Assembly (NCBI RefSeq): GCF_021353265.1
Contig: NZ_JAJTWU010000001.1
Location: forward strand, 806,001-870,000
Source: Pelomonas cellulosilytica
GTDB lineage: Bacteria; Pseudomonadota; Gammaproteobacteria; Burkholderiales; Burkholderiaceae_C
DNA: 64,000 nt
Reading direction: 5' to 3'
The notes under the pieces were generated by a model. That model worked only from the letters and a program-made list of their open reading frames with translations. It did no database searches and was not told the origin of the DNA. Below, piece by piece: positions 1 to 8,454 of the stretch (the stretch's first letter is position 1; each line of letters begins with the position of its first letter). The position numbers and the translations under genes are program-made.

Positions 1-1
1 G

Positions 2-1207
2 CAGGCGGCCGCAGCGCGGCGCTCGCGCGTGGCCTCCCAGGCGGCCAGCACCAAGCTGAGCTGGCTGGTCGACGTACTGCTGGCGCGTGAGAGCGTCATG
101 TCGGCGGCGGCCGCGCGCGTGGCCGAGCGGGGGCTGCGAGAACCGTCGGCCACCGCCGCCCGTGCCGGGTCGCGCGCCCGGGTCTGGCAGCAGGTCAGCC
201 AGCAGCTGTTGCCGGTCGGCATGTCGGCCTGCACGGTGCTCACGCTGGTGGCCGGTGTCTACCGCATCGAGGCCCAGGCGCTGAGCGTCGGCGGGCTCAT
301 CTCTACGACGATGCTGGGCGGCCGGCTCGTCAGCTCGATCTGCATGTTCGCGCCGGTCATGCTGCGCTGGCAGGAGTTCATGCGCGCGCTGCGCGACATG
401 GCTCAGACCGTCGCGCTGGACGCCGCCACGTTGCCGGACCGCGATACCGGCGGTCCGCTCGGTGCCGCGGCGGCCGAAGGCGTGAGGCTGGCTGGTGTCG
501 GCTTCGCCTACCCGGACAAGCCAGCAGTGCTGTCGGACGTGACGGTCACGCTGAAACCCGGCGAGATGGTCGCCGTCGTCGGCAGTTCGGGCGCCGGCAA
601 GTCGACGCTGCTGCGACTGCTCGCGGGTCACCTGGTGCCGACGTCGGGTCAGTTCGCGCTCGGCGGTCGCGTCGTCAGCGACGACCTGACCCGCCGCTGG
701 CTGGCCGGTGCCGTGGCATACAAGCCGCAGGAGCCGGGCTTCCTGGCCGGGCGGCTGCAGGACATCGTGGCGCCCGGCGAAGACGGCGCCCGCGAGGCTG
801 AACTGCTGCGCGCACTGCGCGTCGCCGGCCTCGGCCCTCAGCTGGACCGCGGCGAGCTGGGCCTGAACACCGAGCTGGGCTCCAACGGCGCAGGGCTGTC
901 GGGCGGCCAGCGGCAGATGCTGGCGCTGGCGCGCGTACTGCACCAGAGCTCCGACCTGCTGTTGCTCGACGAACCCACGCTGGGCCTGGACCGCCAGGCA
1001 CAGGAAGGCCTCATCGCCGCGCTGCCGGGCTGGAAAGACGGGTGCTGCGTCGTCGTCGCGACGCACAGCGCAGAACTGATCCAGGTCTGCGATCGCGTGC
1101 TTGTGCTCGACCGCGGCCGCGTTGTGGCGGATGCGCCGCCGCAGCGTCTGCTGGCCCCCGGCGCGGTGACCCCCCGGACGCCCGCGCCGCGCACGACCAC
1201 CGTCTGA
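2..1207 (+). CDS. Type I secretion ABC transporter, ATPase/permease (5' end missing)
   Basis: The reading frame is open to the left edge, so only the last ~401 residues are present. The visible part starts in the second half of the ABC transmembrane domain (hydrophobic stretches at about nt 190-390) and continues into a complete nucleotide-binding domain. Walker A reads GSSGAGKST (nt ~581-607), the signature is LSGGQRQ (~898-918), Walker B ends in LLLLDEPT (~958-981), and the switch histidine is in ATHS. The family is the HlyB/LapB/SiiF type: inner-membrane, ATP-driven export of RTX proteins through an HlyD adaptor and a TolC-like channel. All three partners lie directly downstream, followed by a giant RTX substrate. 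The stop codon is 13 bp before the chosen start of the TolC-like gene. Whether an N-terminal C39-like domain exists cannot be seen. Confidence 0.93.
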   Translation, partial: QAAAARRSRVASQAASTKLSWLVDVLLARESVMSAAAARVAERGLREPSATAARAGSRARVWQQVSQQLLPVGMSACTVLTLVAGVYRIEAQALSVGGLISTTMLGGRLVSSICMFAPVMLRWQEFMRALRDMAQTVALDAATLPDRDTGGPLGAAAAEGVRLAGVGFAYPDKPAVLSDVTVTLKPGEMVAVVGSSGAGKSTLLRLLAGHLVPTSGQFALGGRVVSDDLTRRWLAGAVAYKPQEPGFLAGRLQDIVAPGEDGAREAELLRALRVAGLGPQLDRGELGLNTELGSNGAGLSGGQRQMLALARVLHQSSDLLLLDEPTLGLDRQAQEGLIAALPGWKDGCCVVVATHSAELIQVCDRVLVLDRGRVVADAPPQRLLAPGAVTPRTPAPRTTTV

Positions 1208-1220
1208 AGGAATGCGACCG

Positions 1221-2645
1221 ATGCCCTTGTTCTCCCCGCGTCATCTGAGCAGCCTGCTGCTTCTCAGTGTCGCGCCCCTGTGGGTGGCTGCCCAGACCGA
1301 GCCGGCGGCGGTTCCGGCCCCGGCAGTCGCCGCGTCGGCGGCTGCGCAGGCGCCCGCGCCGGAGGTCATCAGACCGCGCGTGGCTGGACTCCAGCAGTTG
1401 CTGGGGCTGCCGCCCGTGCTGCCCCTGGCCGGCAATGGCCCGCCGATGTCGCTGGGCGAGGCGCTGCAGCTGGCCTGGCAGAACAGCCCCGACGTCGCCG
1501 CGGCCCGCTACCGCTCGCTGAGCTTCGACTACACCCGCAAGGCCGCACGCGGAGCGCTGCTGCCGAAACTGGAGACTCGTGCCTCCATCGGCCGCGGCCA
1601 TTTCGAGACGCCCGACGCGACGAACAACCTCGGCCGCGCCGACAACTCCGCCGTGCTGAGCCAGGCGCTCGTCGACGAGGCGGCACGCCACGAATGGTCG
1701 CGCCAGGAGCTATTGGCCGCATCCGCCGAGGTGCAGCTGGCCGGCGTCGAGTCGCAGACGCTGTTGGATACCGGCACCGCCTGGTTCGCCGTGCTGCAGC
1801 AGCGTGTCAGCGTCGAGCTGGGCCAGACCTATGAGGCGTCGCTGAACGAGCTGCTGCGCTACATCGGCGACCGGGTCGCTGCCGGTGGTGCCAGCCCGGC
1901 GGAGCGCGAGCGCATCACCGCCCGCGTGGCCAACGTGCGCTCCAGCCTGGCCGACTCGCGTGCGGCGCTGGCTGCAGCGCTGCGCAACTTTCAGCGGCTG
2001 TCGTCGGTTGCCCCGTTCGGGCTGGCGCTGGACGCACCGCTGGACCTCGAACTGCCGATCGATCCCGACGCCGCCATGGCCGATGCCGAAGTGCTGAACG
2101 CCGAGATGCTGTCATCCAGGCTGGAGCAGCAGGCGGCCGAGTCCGAACGTAAGGGCAGCCGTGCCGCGTTCCTGCCGCGGCTGTCCGTCGAGCTGAGCCA
2201 TTCGCAGACGCGCAACGCGGCGGGCACCGAATCCAACCAGCGCGACAGCAAGGCCATGCTGGTGATGACCTTGCCGCTGGTCAATGGCGGCTCGGACTAC
2301 GCACGCATGCATGCGGCAGAGGCACGCCGCAACGAACTGGAGGCCCGCGGCGAAGCCGTGCGCCGCCGGGTGTTGCAGGATCTCGAAACCAGCTACGCCA
2401 ACCTGAAGGCGGCCACCGAGCGCTTCGCCTCGGTGCGCGACGAGCTGGACGCCAACCGCAAGGTGGTGGACGCCTTCCGCACTCAGCTGACCGGCGGCAA
2501 CCGCCAGCTGCTGGACGTGCTGGACGCCTACCAGCGCCTGCATCAGAGCCGGCTTGATCTGGTGCAGGTGGTCGTCAACGCCGCGCAGAACGAGTGGCGC
2601 ATCGCGCACCTGACAGGTTCGCTGCGTACCGTGGTGGCGAGGTAG
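1221..2645 (+). CDS. TolC-like outer-membrane channel of the type I secretion system
   Basis: A 474-residue protein with an N-terminal signal peptide (hydrophobic LSSLLLLSVAPLWVAA, cleavage probably just before QTEP), then an Ala/Pro-rich linker and two repeats of the outer-membrane efflux protein family. Long heptad-like helical stretches match the TolC alpha-barrel, and the C-terminal half carries the usual L..ETSYANLKAA helix. It should form the trimeric exit duct for the RTX protein. An ATG at 1212 is also in frame, but it touches the AAGGA ribosome site (1207-1211). The ATG at 1221 has 9 bp spacing and starts the signal peptide properly, so it is preferred. The MotB-like gene follows after 3 bp, indicating one operon. 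Confidence 0.92.
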   Translation: MPLFSPRHLSSLLLLSVAPLWVAAQTEPAAVPAPAVAASAAAQAPAPEVIRPRVAGLQQLLGLPPVLPLAGNGPPMSLGEALQLAWQNSPDVAAARYRSLSFDYTRKAARGALLPKLETRASIGRGHFETPDATNNLGRADNSAVLSQALVDEAARHEWSRQELLAASAEVQLAGVESQTLLDTGTAWFAVLQQRVSVELGQTYEASLNELLRYIGDRVAAGGASPAERERITARVANVRSSLADSRAALAAALRNFQRLSSVAPFGLALDAPLDLELPIDPDAAMADAEVLNAEMLSSRLEQQAAESERKGSRAAFLPRLSVELSHSQTRNAAGTESNQRDSKAMLVMTLPLVNGGSDYARMHAAEARRNELEARGEAVRRRVLQDLETSYANLKAATERFASVRDELDANRKVVDAFRTQLTGGNRQLLDVLDAYQRLHQSRLDLVQVVVNAAQNEWRIAHLTGSLRTVVAR

Positions 2646-2648
2646 ACG

Positions 2649-3311
2649 ATGGCAGGCGGCGGCAAGAGCGGCGGCGGGGACTACTGGCCCGGCTTCGTCG
2701 ATGCGTTGACCAACGTGGTCATCGCGATGGTGTTCGTCATCGTGGTGCTGGCCATCGCGTTGAGCTTTTCGGCGCAGATCCTGGCCAAGCGCATGGCGGC
2801 CAAGATCGCCGAGCAGCAGGCCGAACTCGGCCGCGCGCGGCAGGCCTTGATCGCGCCGGCGGCGGAGAAGGAGAAGCCGGCGGCCGGCGCGCCGCCGCAG
2901 GTGGAGACGCAGGCGCCGCAGCGCACGCGCATTGCGGTCGCGGGCAACGAGGCGCCGCTGGCGGCCAGCGCCGCGGCGGCCAAGGTCAGGCCCGCCGATC
3001 ATTACCTGCAGCTGGACTTCGCACCCGGCGCGCTGACCGTGGACGAGAAGGCCGCCAAGGCGCTGGCCGACGCACTGGCGCCGTTGAAGGCGCAGCTGCT
3101 GGCCTCGCCGTCATCGCGGCTGGAAGTGGTTGCGCTGGGCCCCGAAATCCACCTCAGCGAGAACCAGCGTGCCGCGTTCATCCGCGCGATGGCCGTGCGC
3201 AACGAGCTGCTGACGCAGGGCATCGCGGGCGACCGCATCGTGACCCGCATCGACATGAAGGCCAGTGCGCCGGCACCTGCGGTCGCCGTGCGGCTGGGAG
3301 AGAAACCATGA
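2649..3311 (+). CDS. MotB/SiiA-like inner-membrane protein with degenerate OmpA-like domain
   Basis: A 220-residue protein with a short cytoplasmic N-terminus, one transmembrane helix (about residues 20-44) and a periplasmic domain. The segment WPGFVDALTNVV places Asp18 just before the helix, where MotB proteins carry the proton-binding Asp. The C-terminal half has an OmpA-like feel (ENQRAAFIRAMAVRNELL followed by GI.GDRI), but the usual peptidoglycan-binding residues are not clearly conserved. A Pro/Ala-rich linker joins the two parts. It lies between the TolC-like and HlyD-like genes and overlaps the latter by ATGA. SiiA of Salmonella, a MotB-like proton-channel subunit next to a giant-adhesin type I system, is the closest functional precedent; equivalence is inferred. 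No flagellar genes are nearby. Confidence 0.75.
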   Translation: MAGGGKSGGGDYWPGFVDALTNVVIAMVFVIVVLAIALSFSAQILAKRMAAKIAEQQAELGRARQALIAPAAEKEKPAAGAPPQVETQAPQRTRIAVAGNEAPLAASAAAAKVRPADHYLQLDFAPGALTVDEKAAKALADALAPLKAQLLASPSSRLEVVALGPEIHLSENQRAAFIRAMAVRNELLTQGIAGDRIVTRIDMKASAPAPAVAVRLGEKP

Positions 3312-4651
3312 CCACCGTCCCGGCCACGCCCGCCACGCCGACCCTGCCGGTCGACTTGCTGCTGGGCTACTTCGACAACACGCTGGGCCAGACACGCCGC
3401 CTGCGCCGGCCGCGCGCGCTGATCTACGCGGCCGCTGGCGTGATGGCCGCGCTGCTGTTGTGGACGGCGCTCGCGCGCGTGGACCTGGTCGTGCATACGC
3501 AGGGCCGCATCGTGCCCTCCGGCAAGCAGCAGCTGGTGCAGCACCTGGAGGGCGGCATCCTGTCCAAGGTCTTCGTGCATGAAGGCGACGCAGTGACGGC
3601 CGGCCAGCCGCTGGTGGCAGTGTCCGACCTACAGGCGGCGTCGTCACGCGGCGAGAAGGGTGCGCGCATGGCCGGCCTGGCCGCCCGTGTCGCGCGGCTG
3701 GACGCCGAGGCCACGGGCGCCGGCCGCTTCCAGCCGCCGGCCGGCACATCCGCCAACGACCCTGCCGTGCAGGCCGAGGCCGAGGCGTTCGCTGCCCGCA
3801 CCGCCAAGCTTGCGCAGACGACGCGCGTGCTGGAGGAGCAGGCCGCCCAGCGTCGGCAGGAGGCCGCCGAGGCCGCCGCTCGCGCCAAGGGGCTGAAGGC
3901 CGAGCTGGAGGTGGCGCGCTCGCAACTGACGCTGGTGCAGAACATGGTGGCGCGAAACGCCGGCTCGCAGAGCGAGCTGCTGGACGCCCGTGGGCGCGTC
4001 GAGCGGCTGACGACGCAGATCGCCGAAACCGAAGCCTCGCTGCCCCGCCTGGCGGCCGCCGCGGCCGAGCTGTCTGCCCGCCAGGCGGAGGCGGTTGCTC
4101 AGTTCCGCAGCGAGTCCCGCACGGCGCTGTCCGATGCGCGCGTGGAGCTGCGCCGGCTGACCGAAGAGTTCAAGACCGAGGACGACCGCGTGCGCCGCAC
4201 CGTGCTGACTGCTCCGGTGGCCGGAGTCGTCAACAAGCTGGCCAGCAACACGGTCGGTGGCGTCGTGAAGCCGGGCGAGACGTTGCTGGAGCTGACGCCG
4301 CAGGACGAGGCCATCGTCGTGGAGACGCGTGCCACGCCCAGTGAACGCGGCACGCTGCGCGTCGGCCTGCCCACGCGCGTGAAGGTGGCCGCCTTTGACT
4401 ACACGACCTACGGCACGCTGGAAGCGCATGTGACCGAGATCAGCGCGGACAGCCTCGTGGACGAGCGCGGCGAGCGCTATTTCCGCGTCGTGTCGGCAGT
4501 GGACCCGGCCAGCGCCCGGCGCTTCGGCCAGCCGCTGGGTCCGGGCATGAGCGTCAGCGCGGACGTGGTCACCGGGCAGCGCACCGTGCTGCAGTACCTG
4601 CTATCGCCCATCCGCGGCCTGGCGGACACGGCCTTGAGGGACAGGAAATGA
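3308..4651 (+). CDS. HlyD-family membrane fusion protein (type I secretion adaptor)
   Basis: A 447-residue protein with a cytoplasmic N-terminus (1-37), one transmembrane helix (~38-57), a lipoyl/biotinyl-like first half (GRIVPSGKQQLVQHLEGGIL), a long coiled-coil hairpin (~130-290), and the returning lipoyl half plus beta-barrel. The C-terminal region contains the HlyD-type motif L.APVAGVVNKL and the Pro-Gly-Met turn of secretion adaptors (LGPGMSVSADVVTG). It bridges the ABC protein to the TolC-like channel. The frame stays open far upstream, but the ATG at 3308 overlaps the preceding stop (ATGA), begins the conserved N-terminus, and is chosen. The next gene starts 20 bp downstream. Confidence 0.93.
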   Translation: MTTVPATPATPTLPVDLLLGYFDNTLGQTRRLRRPRALIYAAAGVMAALLLWTALARVDLVVHTQGRIVPSGKQQLVQHLEGGILSKVFVHEGDAVTAGQPLVAVSDLQAASSRGEKGARMAGLAARVARLDAEATGAGRFQPPAGTSANDPAVQAEAEAFAARTAKLAQTTRVLEEQAAQRRQEAAEAAARAKGLKAELEVARSQLTLVQNMVARNAGSQSELLDARGRVERLTTQIAETEASLPRLAAAAAELSARQAEAVAQFRSESRTALSDARVELRRLTEEFKTEDDRVRRTVLTAPVAGVVNKLASNTVGGVVKPGETLLELTPQDEAIVVETRATPSERGTLRVGLPTRVKVAAFDYTTYGTLEAHVTEISADSLVDERGERYFRVVSAVDPASARRFGQPLGPGMSVSADVVTGQRTVLQYLLSPIRGLADTALRDRK

Positions 4652-4670
4652 AGATGACCGGGGAAAAGAT

Positions 4671-6026
4671 ATGAGCGACACCCACACCGCCACCCATGTG
4701 GCGACGGTCTCCGAGCCGCTGCCCCCACGCGGCCCCGAGCTGCATGACCATGGCATGGGCAAGCGGCACATCTTCTTCGTCGCGCTGCCGCTGCTGGCGA
4801 TGCTGGCGGGCGCCGCGTCGATGTGGCACTTCGTGTCCTTCGCCATCCTGTCCAATCCCATCCTCAACGGCATCATCATCTCGGTGCTGTGCTGGGGCAT
4901 GTGGACGATGGCCGGCCACCTCGTCGAGCTGTTCGGCGAGGACCGTGTCTTCCGCGCCGGCATGCGCTGGCTGCGTGATGGCGATGCCAGTGGCGAGCAG
5001 CATCCGCGCCTGGGTCCGCCGGCCTTCGTCACCGGCATGCTGGACCGGCTGCAGAAGCTGGGCCTGGGCCATCAGGTCTACATCCACAGCTCGGCGATGG
5101 AGCCCGAGATCGAGGCGCTGGAGCAGTACCTGAACAAGCGCCAGGAGCTGAGCCAGTTCCTCGTCGGCCTGATGGTGGGCCTGGGCCTGCTGGGCACCTT
5201 CGTGGGCTTGCTGGAGACGCTGGTGGAAACGTCGGGGCTCATCGCGACCATCGCGAAGAGCGTGGGCGGCGGGGCCGACATGGAGGGCGAGTTCGCCAAG
5301 ATCGTCGGCGGCCTGCAGAAGCCGCTGGCCGCCATGGGCACGGCCTTCTCGGCTTCGATGTTCGGCCTTGTGGGTTCCATCGTGCTGGGCTTCCAGATGG
5401 TGGCGGTGCGCAAGGCCGCGTCCGCTCTCGTCGAGACCGTCCGCGGCCAGGTGCTGTCGCTGGCCGAGAAGAGCAGTGTCAACGAGAACGTCGAGATCAG
5501 CGAGCGCTTCCTGGCGACGCTGCTGGCCGACATCCTGGAGCAGCACCGTGCGTCCAGCGAAGGCCTGGCCACGGTGGTGGCGCGGCTGGACCAGCTCGTA
5601 CCGCAGGTGGCCGAGATGGCGACGAACGCGTCGCGGCTGTCCGACCGACTGGCCAGCCAGGAGGCCGTGCTGGAGCGCACGACGGCTACCGTCGGCGGTG
5701 TCGGCGACGTTGTGCCGGCGATGGCGAGGCTGGCGTCGGCCGCCGAGGGCATGCTGCAGGAGAGCGGGTCGTCCAACGAGCGCGTGGGCCGCATGCTGGA
5801 CTTCCTGCCCGCGCAGGAGGCGCTGGTCAGCGACGTGCGCCGGACGCTGAGCCGCGTCGAGAGCCTGGAGCGCGAGATCGGCGCGCTGACCGCCGCCAAC
5901 GAGGGTCTGAAGGACGAGGTGCTGCAGCAGGCTGCGCTCGTCAAGCGCATGGACTCGACGCTGTGGAACCTGGAGAAGGACCAACTGCGTGATGCGCTGA
6001 GCGACGACAAGGGAGGGCGCGCATGA
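4671..6026 (+). CDS. MotA/TolQ/ExbB-like proton-channel protein with long C-terminal tail (SiiB-like)
   Basis: A 451-residue protein with four predicted transmembrane segments (about 33-55, 63-83, 163-185, 222-246). The third carries GLLGTFVGLL, the hallmark of the MotA/TolQ/ExbB family, and the fourth has the small-residue pattern MGTAFSASMFGLVGS. After the fourth helix, about 205 residues of mostly helical, heptad-like sequence follow (VVARLDQLVPQVAEM, LSRVESLEREIGALT), much longer than in TolQ or ExbB. It presumably pairs with the MotB-like protein at 2649-3311 as a proton-conducting complex, as SiiB does with SiiA. It overlaps the HDOD gene by 4 bp. Energising or gating of RTX secretion is inferred from context. 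Confidence 0.8.
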   Translation: MSDTHTATHVATVSEPLPPRGPELHDHGMGKRHIFFVALPLLAMLAGAASMWHFVSFAILSNPILNGIIISVLCWGMWTMAGHLVELFGEDRVFRAGMRWLRDGDASGEQHPRLGPPAFVTGMLDRLQKLGLGHQVYIHSSAMEPEIEALEQYLNKRQELSQFLVGLMVGLGLLGTFVGLLETLVETSGLIATIAKSVGGGADMEGEFAKIVGGLQKPLAAMGTAFSASMFGLVGSIVLGFQMVAVRKAASALVETVRGQVLSLAEKSSVNENVEISERFLATLLADILEQHRASSEGLATVVARLDQLVPQVAEMATNASRLSDRLASQEAVLERTTATVGGVGDVVPAMARLASAAEGMLQESGSSNERVGRMLDFLPAQEALVSDVRRTLSRVESLEREIGALTAANEGLKDEVLQQAALVKRMDSTLWNLEKDQLRDALSDDKGGRA

Positions 6027-6859
6027 TGGCCGTGAGCATGGACACCGTGCGCGCCGCGGCCGGTGGCCGGCTGCAACTGCCGTCGGTGCCACGCGTCGTG
6101 CGCCGGCTCATCAGCCAGCTGCGCGATCCGGCCACCTCCATCGTCGAGGTGGTGGACGAGCTGGAGCAGGAGCCGCAGCTCGCCGCTCGCACGCTGCGCA
6201 TCGCCAACTCGCCGTACTACTGCGGCAGGCGCAGTCTCGCAAGTCTGAAAGACGCGGTGGCCATCATCGGCACCGACACGCTGCGCACGCTGGTCATCAG
6301 CGGTGGGCTGGAGGCGGTGTTCGTCGCCGTGCCGGGCGTCAACCTGCGCCAGTTCTGGCTGGACGCCACGCTCACCGCCAAGGCCGCACGCAGCCTCGCC
6401 CGGTTGGCCGGAGGCGACGGCGAGGCTGCCTTCCTGGCCGGCCTGCTGCACAACGTGGGCCACCTGATCCTGTGCCAGGCCTTTGCCGACCGGCTGCCGG
6501 CTGTGCTGGCCGGCTCGCGCCAAGCGCGTGGCCGGGCACTGGCGGCGCTGGAGCACGAGGCCTGCGGGCTGGACCATGCGCAAGTCAGCGCCGCGTGGCT
6601 GGACGAACTGGGCTTTCCCACGGCCGTCATCGACGCCGTGGCCCGGCACCTGGAAGCCGACCCGGCCGCCGGCACGCTGGCGCCGGTGCTGGCGCTTGCC
6701 ACGCAGGTGGCCGCGTCCATCGAAGGCGGCGACAAGGCCGAGTTGGCATTGCAGAAGCTCGATGCGAGCCTCGTCGCCGCGGCATCGCTGGTGGCCGACA
6801 ACCTGGGCGAGCGCTTCGGTCCGCAGTACGAGCAGATCGCCGCGGGGAGCGAGCCGTGA
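6023..6859 (+). CDS. HDOD-domain signalling protein
   Basis: A 278-residue soluble protein that is essentially one HDOD domain. The start LQLPSVPRVVRRLISQL and the segment QEPQLAARTLRIANSPYY are typical, followed by SLKDAVAIIGTDTLRTLVIS and the degenerate HD helix AAFLAGLLHNVGHLIL, in which the phosphodiesterase metal ligands are replaced. HDOD proteins lack known catalysis and occur in c-di-GMP, stress and motility control. The ATG overlaps the MotA-like stop and the gene's own stop overlaps the GTG of the next gene, so it is an integral member of the secretion operon. An in-frame ATG at 6026 and another at 6038 are possible alternative starts. Its partner or effector cannot be told from sequence. 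Confidence 0.88.
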   Translation: MMAVSMDTVRAAAGGRLQLPSVPRVVRRLISQLRDPATSIVEVVDELEQEPQLAARTLRIANSPYYCGRRSLASLKDAVAIIGTDTLRTLVISGGLEAVFVAVPGVNLRQFWLDATLTAKAARSLARLAGGDGEAAFLAGLLHNVGHLILCQAFADRLPAVLAGSRQARGRALAALEHEACGLDHAQVSAAWLDELGFPTAVIDAVARHLEADPAAGTLAPVLALATQVAASIEGGDKAELALQKLDASLVAAASLVADNLGERFGPQYEQIAAGSEP

Positions 6860-8454
6860 GCGTCGGCAGCGCCACCTGGCGGGCCGTGGGCGCGGTTGCG
6901 TGCGGCTTCGCGCTGTCGGCCGTCGTCAACGTGGCGCTGCTGCACGGCGGGCTGTCGTCGCACCAGCTGGGCCGGCTGCTGGTCGTGCACCTGGGCGCGA
7001 TGGTCGTGACGCAGGCGGCCATCTTCGTCGTCGCCCGTTGGTGGCTGCGCGGCAGCGAGCCGTTGATGGCGCAGTTGGAGGCAGCCGGCCTCGGGCGCAT
7101 TGCCGAGCGCGTTCAGGATGGCCCGGTCGAGTGGGGGCCGATGTCGCGCACGATTAACGTCGCGCTGACGCGGCTGAAGGCGCAGCTGGACGACCGCGAC
7201 CAGCGCCTGGGCGAGCTGCATGCCGAGATCTCGGTCGATGCCGTCACGGGCCTGGCCGCCCGTGCGCAGTTCATGGACCGCCTGGCCGCACTGCTGCACG
7301 AGCCGGACCGCGAGGCCACCGGCGGCCTCGTGCTGCTTCGGGTGGATGACCTGGCCGGCCTCAACCAGCGCGCGGGCCGCGAGCGTGCCGACGAGCTGCT
7401 GAAGCAGGTGGCGACGCTCCTGCGCACGCGGGCGCTGCGGCTGGACGGCGAGCGCGCCGGCGTCGTCGCGCGGCTCAACGGCGCGGACTTTGGCGTGCTG
7501 CTGCCGCAGGTGGCCACCGAGGCGCTGGACGCCTGGACGCGCGAGCTGGCCGACGCGCTGCATGGCCTCAAGCAGCGCGAGCTGACCGACCGGCCGCGCG
7601 TCGGCTGGCTGGCAGCCAGCGCTTTCACGGCCGGCGAGACGCTGGGTGCCGTCATGTCCCGCGTGGACCGCGCGCTGCAGGCGGGAGAGGGCGGCGACAC
7701 CGCCTGGCAGCTGGTTCGGGCGACACCGTCCGGCCCGAGCGTGTCGCTGGCGCAGTGGCGCAGCCTCATCGACGAGGCGCTGATGACCGGCCGCGTGGAG
7801 CTGGACCTGACTCCCGTCACGACCGCGCAAGGCCGCGTCGTGCACCAGCTCGCCCGCGTGCAGCTGGAAGGCGCCGAAGGCCGCCGCTTTGGGCCCGACG
7901 AGGTGCTGCCCGCCGCGCTGCGCACCGCGCGCATCGCAGACATCGACCTGCGCGTGGCCGAGCTGGCGCTGGCCCGCATCGCCGGCAACGGCGACGAGTT
8001 GGCCGTGCGCATCTCACCGCGTTCGGCCGAGCGGCCCACGTTCGTCAACCGGCTCGATGAGGCCCTCACGGCCATCGGGCCGCTGGCGGCGAAGCTGTGG
8101 GTGGAGTTCGACATCGAGGGCGAGCGCCACGTGGCGGGCGTGCTCGGGCCGCTGGCGGCCATGCTGCAGCGCCACGCGGTGCGCATCGGCCTCAAGCGCG
8201 TGGCCGCGCCGCCCGAGGACTTGGCCTTGCTGCGCCGGCTGGGCGTGGGCCACCTGCGCCTGGCACCGTCCTTGTGCGTGGGCCTCGACGGCGAGGCCAG
8301 CGCCGGCAAGCGCCGGCTGCTGCAGATGATGGCCGAGCTGGGCGCTGCGGAGCGCCTGGACGTGCTGGCCGGCGAACCCGGCAGTGAAGACGACGCCCGG
8401 CTGCTGCGCGGCTTGGGCATCCCGGCCGGTGGGCGGGGAACACGGAGCAGTTGA
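6856..8454 (+). CDS. Membrane-anchored degenerate GGDEF-EAL protein (LapD-like layout without periplasmic domain)
   Basis: A 532-residue protein starting with GTG overlapping the HDOD stop (GTGA). Two N-terminal transmembrane helices (~9-30 and ~40-62) are separated by only about ten residues, so there is no periplasmic sensor domain. A HAMP-like linker (~65-120) leads to a GGDEF fold beginning [12 protein letters not shown] (~128), in which the active motif is NGADF (208-212). The EAL fold (~298-520) has QLARV where EAL would stand, and lacks the DDFGTG motif and the catalytic Lys. Both enzymatic activities are therefore probably lost, suggesting a receptor role as in LapD. Loss of further EAL residues makes c-di-GMP binding itself uncertain. 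The upstream frame is open from 6472, but nothing supports an earlier start. Confidence 0.82.
   Translation: MSVGSATWRAVGAVACGFALSAVVNVALLHGGLSSHQLGRLLVVHLGAMVVTQAAIFVVARWWLRGSEPLMAQLEAAGLGRIAERVQDGPVEWGPMSRTINVALTRLKAQLDDRDQRLGELHAEISVDAVTGLAARAQFMDRLAALLHEPDREATGGLVLLRVDDLAGLNQRAGRERADELLKQVATLLRTRALRLDGERAGVVARLNGADFGVLLPQVATEALDAWTRELADALHGLKQRELTDRPRVGWLAASAFTAGETLGAVMSRVDRALQAGEGGDTAWQLVRATPSGPSVSLAQWRSLIDEALMTGRVELDLTPVTTAQGRVVHQLARVQLEGAEGRRFGPDEVLPAALRTARIADIDLRVAELALARIAGNGDELAVRISPRSAERPTFVNRLDEALTAIGPLAAKLWVEFDIEGERHVAGVLGPLAAMLQRHAVRIGLKRVAAPPEDLALLRRLGVGHLRLAPSLCVGLDGEASAGKRRLLQMMAELGAAERLDVLAGEPGSEDDARLLRGLGIPAGGRGTRSS

Noticed and set aside
2594..3307. Extended N-terminus of the HlyD-type protein
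   Set aside because: The extension is the +1 shadow of the MotB-like gene; the family N-terminus begins at the ATG at 3308.
2649..6026. Flagellar MotA/MotB stator or Zorya defence genes
   Set aside because: No flagellar gene, and no ZorC/ZorD/ZorE-type gene is present. The pair is interleaved with a type I secretion adaptor, so a secretion-linked channel is the better reading.
6472..6855. Upstream extension of the GGDEF-EAL gene
   Set aside because: This stretch lies within the HDOD gene in another frame. The GTG at 6856 with GTGA overlap gives a proper N-terminal membrane helix.
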